Assembly (NCBI GenBank): GCA_001768155.1
Contig: MENC01000180.1
Coordinates: 1 to 5,177 of the forward strand
Reading direction: 5' to 3'
DNA from: Bacteroidetes bacterium GWA2_30_7
GTDB taxonomy: Bacteria; Bacteroidota; Bacteroidia; Bacteroidales; GWF2-33-38
Length of the DNA: 5,177 bases
Shown here one piece after another: positions 1 through 5,177 of this stretch. The notes under the pieces were generated by a model. The model worked only from the letters and a program-made list of their open reading frames with translations, was not told the origin of the DNA and made no database searches. Positions within the stretch are counted from its first letter, which is position 1; each line of letters opens with the position of its first letter. The position numbers were made by a program, and so were the translations under genes.

Positions 1-24
1 AGTTTTAACTGCTGATGCTGATAA
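1..24 (-). repeat. Start of a third SprB-type repeat, cut by the window edge
   Basis: Residues 1584-1591 (LSASAVKT) repeat the opening of repeat 2 (LSASATKT) one period (75 residues) on. The rest lies beyond base 1. It shows that the SprB-type array continues, but not how many copies it has. Confidence 0.8.
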
Positions 25-3000
25 TACTGCCGGCTCTGTAATTGTTGCAGATGTGGTTGCAGTACAACCATTTGCATCGGTTACAGTAACATCATAAGTT
101 CCTGCCGAAAGTGCTGCTAAATCTTGTGTAGTAGCTGCATTTGACCACAAATAAGTGTAAGGAGTTGTGCCTCCTGCAACTGTTAAATCAATAGTTCCAT
201 TTGCAGAACCATTACAAGTAATATTTGTTTTTGTTGCAGATGCTGAAAGAACAGCAGGTTCTGTAACAGTAGCTGAATGAGTATTATCGCAACCATACAA
301 ATCTGTAGCAGTTACTGTATAAGCATTTGGTGATAATGAAGAAATATCCTGAGTAGTTGCGGCATTGCTCCAAATATAGATAAATGGTGAATTATCACTT
401 GAAACAGATAAATTTATTGCTCCGTTATTTTGTCCGTTACAAACTACATTTGTAACAACTGATGATAAAATGGGCCAAGAATAAACTGTATAAATAACTT
501 CGGCTATACCCGAACAAGTTCCATTATCAACATTATCGTAAAATGCTTCATCATTGCTAACTGTAACATTTGCAGGAAATAAAACAGGAATTGTAAGAGC
601 ATAATCGCGGTACCATGAATGTGTATATCCGCTTCCGCCATCAATTGTAGATTCAAGTAATGTTAAATTAATTCCTGCAACTGTTCCTCCGCCAAAAACA
701 TCTTCGCACATACCGGCAGGATATTGATTAATTGCAGTTACTCCCGACCAAGTCCAACCGGAATTATTGCCTAAATCGGTACTGTTTTCGCCAGCATAAA
801 ATGTTGTTCCTGATGCTGTAATATCCTGAATTTGTAGATAATCGCCACAAAATTCCTGAGACGTTTGATTTAAAAATGCAGTTACTCCATCATTATCAGA
901 CTTTAAAGTAATTTCTTCTCCAACAATTCCAGTAACATTAAGATTATTGGTAGTTTGAGTAGAACCAGCTTGTAACCAAATTACTGATGCAGGATTTATT
1001 GTTAAAGTGTTAAATGTATTTGAATTATTTAATGTAAGAGGTCCAAAAGTTGGTGAGCTAAGGTCAACATTATTGTATGTAAATCCGGCACCATTAAAAT
1101 TCCATGAATTATTACTTAACGAAATAGAAGAAGTTCCAGCATTAAGAGTCATATTTGTGCCATTTGTAATATTCCAACTATTAAGATTTATAACTGAACT
1201 TCCAAGATTAAGAGTCCTAATATTTGAAGAGGAAGAGGCAAAATCACCATTAATATCAATATTTTTATTATTTGTATTAAATGTTCCATTTTGGAAATTA
1301 ATTCCCGACCAATTTAATGTTATATCATCAGAGAGAGTATATTCGCCACTACCATTGAGGTCAATTCCTGAAATTAATTTTCCAGCCGACTTAATAGTAT
1401 TTCCAGCACCGGAAGAAATAAAATTCAGAATTCCCCAAAAATCATAATTCATTGATGCAATTAAAGTTAAAGAACCATTAATGTTTAATTGATACCATCC
1501 TGTTAAATCGGGTGAATACATTGCTCCAGTCCAATCCATGTTTTTACAATATGCGTCAACATTAATATCAACAGCAGATATTCCACTAAATGAATTTGCA
1601 TCAAAAAACACATTGTCGTTTGATGTTGGAATACAGCCATAAGAAACTCCGCCAGAAGTTAAAGACCAATGAAGTGGGTCGCTCCACGAACCTCCATTAC
1701 CAATCCAATAAAGGTCAACACCGGCACCACCTGATATGTTCCATCCGGTAACATCGCCAACTCCAATGCTATTATTTGCATTAAAAGTTCCACCACCACC
1801 TACTGCAACATCTGTTATTGTAAACCAGTTTCCAGTAAATATACCAGCCGCCATACTTAGATTTGTAACTGAACCTTGAGTTGTTGAACTTAGATTAAAA
1901 TAATTTGTACATGAAGTTCCATCAGGAATAATTAATGTATTAAAAGTATTTGTTTTAGAGGCTTCAAAATACAGATTATCGCAATTTGGAATATTTAATA
2001 TATTAAAAGTATTTGAACCATAAATATATGTATAAGCAGTAGTAGATAAGTTTACATTATTATAATCGGCATCACCACCATAAAAATATGATTCAGAAAC
2101 ATTAATAATAGAAGTTACAGGATTAATTGTAAGGTTTGTACCATCTGAAATATACCAAGAGTCGGCTGTAATAGTCGAACTTCCAAGATTTAATATTCTG
2201 TTTCCATCTGTATAAGAATAAAAACTAGCTGTAGTAATCGCAAAATTATTTGTTGATAAAGTTCCTTTATTAAAATATATATTTTTATTAGTTGAAACCT
2301 GAGTGGTTAATGAACTTAGTAATGTCCAGTCGCCATTTCCATCAAAAAAGACATTTCCATAAAAAGTTTTAGCTTTTGTATCAATATTGTTACCGGCATT
2401 ATCGGATTTAAATAATACATTGCCATAAAATTGATAAAGACCAGTTGCAACAAATGTATAAGAGCCATATATGTTAAGTGCATAAGAACTTGTTCCGCTT
2501 AATCTGGCATTATTTGCTCCTGTCCAGTCCATATTTTTACAATAAGCATTTTGGTTTATTGTAACTGCCTGAAAGTTTAATCCTGAATTTCCATCAAAAA
2601 ACACATTATCAACCTGAGTAGGAATGCATCCTCCCGGATTTGCAACTCCACCGCTTGATAATGACCAATTTGCAGGGTCGCTCCAGTCTCCTGCGCCGCC
2701 TATCCAGTAGTAGTCGGTACTTCCAAGAAACGTAAAAGTCCATCCGCTTACATTTCCCCCATCAATACAATTATTTGCATTAAAAGTTCCGCCACCTATT
2801 GCAGCTATGTCTGTTATATTTGCATAATTAACAGTAATTGCTCCCGAAGCAAGTGATAATGTGGCAGTTTGTCCGGCACCTTGTGATTTTATATTAAGTA
2901 AATCGGCACAATTTCCTGTTCCATTTAAACTTGTAAATGTAGTGGTAGTTGCCGATTCAAATAACAAATCACCATTTCCCGAATTATTAATAATATTAAA

Positions 3001-4773
3001 AGTGTTTGAGCCGTTAAAAGTTATTGATGTTGAATTTTGTAAAGTTAAGTCGTAATATGTTTTACTTCCACCATTAAATTGATAGCCTGTTAAAATTATT
3101 TCACTTGTACCTGCATTTATTGTTAAATTAGTATTATAGAATAAATACCATGTACCACAAGTTACTGTGCTAGTTCCCAATGTTATAGTTCTATTTAAAC
3201 TTGAATAAGAAGATACACTTATAGTAGAAACATCAAAATTATTAGTATTAAATGAACCTTGATTCATATTTAAGTAACCAGTCATGGTCAAATCATCATT
3301 TAATTGCCAACCACCATTACCTTCAAAAGTAATATCTGTGGGTATTGAAAGACCTGCTGTAGTAATAGTATTGCCCATATTATTTGAACGGAAGGCTAAT
3401 CGAACCGAACCATAATTCATTCCTGCTGATAAAGTTAAAGAACCAAAAATATTTAATCCAGTACCCATAGAAGTGGAAACTTGAGGAGTGTTTGTTACTC
3501 CAGTCCAATCCATGTTATTACAAATAGCCTCAATATCAATATTTAATACTTCACCAAGTAAAGAAAATGAGTTTGCATCAAAAAAGACATTAGATACATC
3601 TGATGGAGTACAAGTTTTATTTGGCACACCACCTGAAACATCTGACCAATGGTTTAAATCGCTCCAATCGCCAGCACCGCCAACCCAATAATAATCACTT
3701 GGAGTTCCTGAGTTAATTGTCCAATTTGTAACATTTCCTAAATTAATTCCATTATTAGTTGTAAAAGTTGCTCCACCAATTATTGTAATATCTCTTATAG
3801 CCAAATAGTCTTCGTTTACAGCACCAGAAATTTTCTTAATTGTTGAGGCTACTCCCTGATTGCTAGACATTACAGTTTTATAACTTGAACAATTTGCTCC
3901 GAATCTAATATTATTTAATGTTTGTATTTTTCCAGCTTCTAAGGTTAAGCCTGTAACATTTGCATAATCAAGTCCAAGATTATGAAAAGTATTACTTCCC
4001 TGAATAAATACATTATTAGTCCAATCAAGTGGAAAGTTAAAATCATAATATGTTAATCCCATACCGTCGAACCAATTATTTTTGTAATTTAAAGTAGATG
4101 TTCCTGCATTAAAAGTTAATAATCCAATATTCCAAAACATGATATTTTGAACAGTCATTGTACAACTTCCCAAATCTATAGTTCTTGGTAACATAGACCA
4201 TGACGAAAGAAAATTTAATTTATAATTATGATTATTAAAGTTTACAGTACCATTTACAATATCTATTTGTCCAAAACCCATATCAATATCTGAATCAATT
4301 GACCAAGAGCCAATTCCATCAAATTGTAATTGCCCACCATTTAATGACACGGTTGAAAAATTAACGGTATTACCTGGTAATGACGATTTAAAGATTAACG
4401 TTCCGTTATAGCTGATTGTATCTTTCATAGCAGATGAAAAAGTTAATGAGCCATAAACTTCTAAAGTGCTAAAGCCTGCAAAATCAGGAATATTTGTTAC
4501 TCCTGTCCAATCCATATTATTGCAGGTTGCCATAACATCTACATTAACTGCCTGACCATCTGGAAAAGAAAATGAATTAGCATCAAAAAATACATTATCT
4601 GCTTGTGTTGGTGCATTTGGATGGAAGGTGCCACCACCTGAAGTTGTTGCCCAATGTGCTGCAAAATCAGACCAGTTTCCCATTCCGCCAACCCAATAAA
4701 AATCGGCTGCATTAGTTACAAAAGTTAGTAACATTAAAAATGCAAGACTAAGTGTAAAAGTAAATTTTCTCAT
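1..4773 (-). CDS. Giant secreted modular repeat protein with SprB-type repeats, probable surface adhesin (C-terminus outside window)
   Basis: The frame is open for 1591 codons from ATG at 4771-4773 to base 1 with no stop, so the gene is 3'-partial. The start is supported by an immediate signal peptide (residues 1-22) and by an in-frame TAA at 4810-4812 with no other ATG between. Domains in order are four tandem modules (about 26-361, 362-688, 689-1021, 1022-1343), an Ig-like segment (1344-1431), and SprB-type repeats (from 1436). The protein is rich in Asn, Thr, Ser, Gly and aromatic residues and poor in Lys and Arg, as in exported beta-strand repeat proteins. SprB repeats are known from the Flavobacterium gliding adhesin SprB and many Bacteroidota surface proteins. 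From this I infer a cell-surface or released adhesin or stalk, probably exported by Sec and then the type IX system. The sorting domain that would prove this is not in the window. It is not SprB itself on this evidence. No catalytic motif is visible. Confidence 0.96.
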   Translation of the reverse strand, partial: MRKFTFTLSLAFLMLLTFVTNAADFYWVGGMGNWSDFAAHWATTSGGGTFHPNAPTQADNVFFDANSFSFPDGQAVNVDVMATCNNMDWTGVTNIPDFAGFSTLEVYGSLTFSSAMKDTISYNGTLIFKSSLPGNTVNFSTVSLNGGQLQFDGIGSWSIDSDIDMGFGQIDIVNGTVNFNNHNYKLNFLSSWSMLPRTIDLGSCTMTVQNIMFWNIGLLTFNAGTSTLNYKNNWFDGMGLTYYDFNFPLDWTNNVFIQGSNTFHNLGLDYANVTGLTLEAGKIQTLNNIRFGANCSSYKTVMSSNQGVASTIKKISGAVNEDYLAIRDITIIGGATFTTNNGINLGNVTNWTINSGTPSDYYWVGGAGDWSDLNHWSDVSGGVPNKTCTPSDVSNVFFDANSFSLLGEVLNIDIEAICNNMDWTGVTNTPQVSTSMGTGLNIFGSLTLSAGMNYGSVRLAFRSNNMGNTITTAGLSIPTDITFEGNGGWQLNDDLTMTGYLNMNQGSFNTNNFDVSTISVSSYSSLNRTITLGTSTVTCGTWYLFYNTNLTINAGTSEIILTGYQFNGGSKTYYDLTLQNSTSITFNGSNTFNIINNSGNGDLLFESATTTTFTSLNGTGNCADLLNIKSQGAGQTATLSLASGAITVNYANITDIAAIGGGTFNANNCIDGGNVSGWTFTFLGSTDYYWIGGAGDWSDPANWSLSSGGVANPGGCIPTQVDNVFFDGNSGLNFQAVTINQNAYCKNMDWTGANNARLSGTSSYALNIYGSYTFVATGLYQFYGNVLFKSDNAGNNIDTKAKTFYGNVFFDGNGDWTLLSSLTTQVSTNKNIYFNKGTLSTNNFAITTASFYSYTDGNRILNLGSSTITADSWYISDGTNLTINPVTSIINVSESYFYGGDADYNNVNLSTTAYTYIYGSNTFNILNIPNCDNLYFEASKTNTFNTLIIPDGTSCTNYFNLSSTTQGSVTNLSMAAGIFTGNWFTITDVAVGGGGTFNANNSIGVGDVTGWNISGGAGVDLYWIGNGGSWSDPLHWSLTSGGVSYGCIPTSNDNVFFDANSFSGISAVDINVDAYCKNMDWTGAMYSPDLTGWYQLNINGSLTLIASMNYDFWGILNFISSGAGNTIKSAGKLISGIDLNGSGEYTLSDDITLNWSGINFQNGTFNTNNKNIDINGDFASSSSNIRTLNLGSSVINLNSWNITNGTNMTLNAGTSSISLSNNSWNFNGAGFTYNNVDLSSPTFGPLTLNNSNTFNTLTINPASVIWLQAGSTQTTNNLNVTGIVGEEITLKSDNDGVTAFLNQTSQEFCGDYLQIQDITASGTTFYAGENSTDLGNNSGWTWSGVTAINQYPAGMCEDVFGGGTVAGINLTLLESTIDGGSGYTHSWYRDYALTIPVLFPANVTVSNDEAFYDNVDNGTCSGIAEVIYTVYSWPILSSVVTNVVCNGQNNGAINLSVSSDNSPFIYIWSNAATTQDISSLSPNAYTVTATDLYGCDNTHSATVTEPAVLSASATKTNITCNGSANGTIDLTVAGGTTPYTYLWSNAATTQDLAALSAGTYDVTVTDANGCTATTSATITEPAVLSASAVKT
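25..249 (-). repeat. SprB-type repeat 2 (residues 1509-1583)
   Basis: This is a near-consensus SprB repeat of 75 residues: NITCNGSANGTIDLTVAGG (1517-1535), TPYTYLWSNAATTQDL (1537-1552), LSAGTYDVTVTDANGC (1555-1570), then a closing TITEPAVL. Cys1520 and Cys1570 match Cys1445 and Cys1495 of repeat 1. The third codon positions differ widely between the two copies (for example in the SNAATTQD segment), so the duplication is not recent. Confidence 0.93.
250..468 (-). repeat. SprB-type repeat 1 (residues 1436-1508)
   Basis: This copy matches the SprB repeat pattern: VVCNGQNNGAINL (1443-1455), a PFIYIWSN stretch (1463-1470), TTQDISSLSPNAYTVTATD (1473-1491) and GC (1494-1495), closing with TVTEPAVL. 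Two Cys (1445 and 1495) are placed as in the next repeat. It lacks the usual Gly-Gly before the Pro-Tyr/Pro-Phe turn and has Ser-Asp-Asn instead, so it is somewhat more diverged than repeat 2. Confidence 0.87.
481..744 (-). other. Ig-like segment between modules and SprB repeats (residues 1344-1431)
   Basis: About 88 residues show alternating strand-like segments, with Cys1356 (MCEDV) and Cys1420 (NGTCSGIAEV) placed as a likely disulfide pair. The pattern of Cys near the start, a central Gly-Tyr-Thr-His-Ser-Trp-Tyr (1382-1388), Asn-Val-Thr-Val-Ser (1402-1406), and then Phe-Tyr with a Cys about nine residues on resembles the Ig-like domains that often sit in Bacteroidota surface proteins. The family assignment is by resemblance only. 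It ends in YTVYSWP, directly before the first SprB-type repeat. Confidence 0.6.
745..1710 (-). repeat. Tandem module 4 (residues 1022-1343)
   Basis: The last module is 322 residues long. It opens with YWIGNGGSWSDP and Trp1023, Trp1030 and Trp1036, then GCIPT (1046-1050), DNVFFDANS (1053-1061) and CKNMDWTGA (1076-1084). It keeps NGTFNTNN (1162-1169), IRTLNLGSS (1185-1193), NAGTS (1211-1215) and SNTF (1251-1254). Its ending differs from the other three: the IxDxAxxGGGTFNANN segment is replaced by CGDYLQIQDITASGTTFYAG (1309-1328) and then GNNSGW (1335-1340). This may be a capping version that ends the repeat array before the Ig-like segment. Confidence 0.85.
1711..2709 (-). repeat. Tandem module 3 (residues 689-1021)
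   Basis: The third module is 333 residues long. It opens with YWIGGAGDWSDP and Trp690, Trp697 and Trp703, followed by GCIPT (715-719, with Cys716), DNVFFDGNS (722-730) and CKNMDWTGA (745-753). Other landmarks are FDGNGDW (810-816), NKGTLSTNN (835-843), NRILNLGSS (858-866), GSNTF (919-923), Cys955, and a closing ITDVAVGGGGTFNANN (986-1001) and GDVTGW (1006-1011). CIPT, WSDP and CKNMDWTGA are shared with module 4 and not with modules 1 and 2. Confidence 0.88.
2710..3690 (-). repeat. Tandem module 2 (residues 362-688)
   Basis: The second module is 327 residues long. It opens with YWVGGAGDWSD and Trp363, Trp370 and Trp376, then NVFFDANS (395-402) and CNNMDWTG (418-425). It carries the extra N-proximal Cys388 (TCTPSD) about 30 residues before Cys418, as modules 3 and 4 do. 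Other landmarks are FEGNGGW (483-489), NQGSFNTNN (504-512), NRTITLG (527-533), GSNTF (588-592), Cys622 and a closing ITDIAAIGGGTFNANN (653-668) and GNVSGW (673-678). CNNMDWTGVTN is shared with module 1, which makes these two each other's closest relatives on the motifs I compared. Confidence 0.88.
3691..4698 (-). repeat. Tandem module 1 (residues 26-361)
   Basis: This is the first of four homologous modules, 336 residues long. It opens with Trp27, Trp34 and Trp41 (YWVGGMGNWSD...HW), then DNVFFDANS at 59-67, then CNNMDWTG at 84-91. Later landmarks shared with other modules are a G-x-W segment (FDGIGSW, 151-157), NGTVNFNNHN (174-183), RTIDLGS (197-203), NAGTS (222-226), GSNTF (259-263), a Cys-Ser-Ser-Tyr (295-298) and a closing GNVTNW (346-351). 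Two oddities: it has one extra residue between the second and third Trp, and Asn53 stands where modules 2-4 have a Cys. The strand-turn rhythm suggests a beta-solenoid; that is inference. Confidence 0.88.
4708..4773 (-). other. Sec signal peptide of the giant protein
   Basis: Residues 1-22 form a classic signal: positive start (Met-Arg-Lys), a hydrophobic core from about Phe4 to Val19 (LSLAFLMLLTFV), and a Thr-Asn-Ala end at 20-22. Cleavage is likely after Ala22 or Ala23. There is no Cys near the cleavage site, so it is not a lipoprotein signal. The first module's FYW motif begins two residues later, so the mature protein starts directly with module 1. Confidence 0.9.
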
Positions 4774-4962
4774 ATTGATAAATTTTAAGTGTTTAAAATG
4801 ATAAAGTGATTAAAAATAGATTAAAAAAAATTACTGTGAAATTAATTTATATAAAGAGTAACATTTTTTTGATAAACAATTGATATTTGCTGACAAAAAT
4901 TATATGAAATAAAAATTTGTTGAAAGTAAATAGAAACAATATTATAGTAGAAAAAAATTTGA
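4774..4962 (-). promoter_or_regulatory. AT-rich intergenic leader before the giant gene
   Basis: These 189 bases must hold the leader, and perhaps the promoter, of the giant gene. No Shine-Dalgarno-like purine run precedes the ATG; the last bases are AT-rich (AAAATTTATCAAT), as is common in Bacteroidota. A T8 run lies at 4823-4830 (A8 on the plus strand). The best match I find to the Bacteroidota promoter pattern (TTG, then TAnnTTTG about 20 bases on) is a TTG at 4877-4879 followed 16 bases later by TACTCTTTA at 4852-4860. It is poor in both box and spacing. No GC stem followed by a T run is seen after the upstream gene's stop, so read-through from that gene is possible. Confidence 0.35.
4899..4961 (-). 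repeat. Paired AT-rich boxes, 42 bases apart
   Basis: On the minus strand CAAATTTTT-N6-TATAAT occurs twice, at 4941-4961 and at 4899-4919. The spacing inside each copy is the same, and the offset between copies is exactly 42 bases, about four helical turns. Fifteen fixed positions match exactly and the six between are mostly different. The first copy starts one base after the upstream stop codon. In such AT-rich DNA this could be chance. If real, it could be a pair of binding sites or tandem promoter elements for the giant gene. Confidence 0.35.
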
Positions 4963-5177
4963 TTAATCCTCGTAAAGAGTAACAACTAAATCAACAACAT
5001 AAAAATCAGCAGGTTCGCCTAAAACTGAATTTGTAACTCCACATTCATAAGTAAGATTTACTAAATTTTTATTGGGTTCTAAACCATCAGGTGGACCTCC
5101 CAAACCCTGATCTCCTACCAAATCCTGATCCAAATTGGTTAAGGTTATCTTTGGAGAGCAATAAGTACTTAAGTCAT
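4963..5177 (-). CDS. Unrecognised protein, C-terminal 70 residues only (start outside window)
   Basis: A minus-strand frame enters from the right edge and ends at TAA (4963-4965) after 70 full codons; two bases of an earlier codon are at the edge. The readable part is acidic (about 11 Asp and Glu against 2 Lys and no Arg). It contains two Cys (in TYCSPK and YECGV), a Gly- and Asp-rich loop with the repeated pattern DQ-x-L-x-G (DQDLVG then DQGLGG), and a strand-like, Val-rich end (FYVVDLVVTLYED). Codon use and base composition resemble those of the giant gene. The acidic, Lys-poor composition and the Cys fit an exported protein, but this is inference. I do not recognise a family. It reads towards the giant gene, with 189 bases between. 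An ATG at 5175-5177 is out of frame with this reading, so the start is upstream. Confidence 0.8.
   Translation of the reverse strand, partial: DLSTYCSPKITLTNLDQDLVGDQGLGGPPDGLEPNKNLVNLTYECGVTNSVLGEPADFYVVDLVVTLYED

Noticed and set aside
1007..1447. Plus-strand open frame of 146 codons
   Set aside because: It lies antisense to module 4 inside the intact minus-strand frame. Its peptide is a low-complexity Leu/Phe/Pro/Glu string with no recognisable motif, which is what the complement of Asn/Thr/Ser-rich repeats gives.
2861..3055. Plus-strand open frame of 64 codons
   Set aside because: It is fully antisense to module 2 of the giant gene, has no start context and shows no motif; it is a shadow of the real frame.
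3488..3691. Plus-strand open frame of 67 codons
   Set aside because: It is antisense to the start of module 2, overlapping the conserved NMDWTG and NVFFD coding stretches, whose conservation follows the minus strand.
1..4773. Regular repeats about 1 kb apart considered as a CRISPR array or mobile repeats
   Set aside because: The repeats are in frame, preserve protein motifs and vary at third codon positions. The units between them are homologous coding modules, not spacers.
4893..4920. Possible terminator hairpin (ACAAA ... TTTGT)
   Set aside because: Only five pairs match before mismatches, with no GC and a loop of about 18 bases, so it is too weak to be a terminator.

Overview
The window looks like Bacteroidota DNA. 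It is AT-rich, has no Shine-Dalgarno-like sequence before the one visible start, and carries a very long secreted protein ending in SprB-type repeats, an architecture typical of gliding or type IX-secreting Bacteroidota. No marker gene allows a closer placement, and no RNA gene, CRISPR array or transposase is visible.

Almost everything is one minus-strand gene. It starts at 4773, reads without a stop for 1591 codons and runs off the left edge. In protein order it has a signal peptide (residues 1-22), then four tandem modules of about 320-336 residues. Each module opens with a Trp-rich motif (YW[VI]G...W..) followed by NVFFD.NS and C[NK]NMDWTG, and closes with G[ND].[ST][NG]W. After the modules come an Ig-like segment with a possible Cys pair, two complete SprB-type repeats of about 75 residues, and the first 8 residues of a third. 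The modules look like repetitive beta-strand (probably beta-helical) stalk or adhesin domains. Any C-terminal sorting domain would lie outside the window.

A 189-base AT-rich gap (4774-4962) separates it from the last 70 codons of a second minus-strand gene, which is cut by the right edge and which I do not recognise. The gap holds a pair of similar AT-rich boxes exactly 42 bases apart and a long T-rich leader. It has no convincing terminator and only a weak promoter candidate.

Both genes point the same way, so the order of reading is unknown gene, gap, giant surface protein. Nothing seen here makes a new enzymatic or defence system. The most notable features are the arrangement of the modules (two AA-like then two BB-like), the loss of one conserved cysteine in module 1, and the repeated DNA that could let module number change by recombination.
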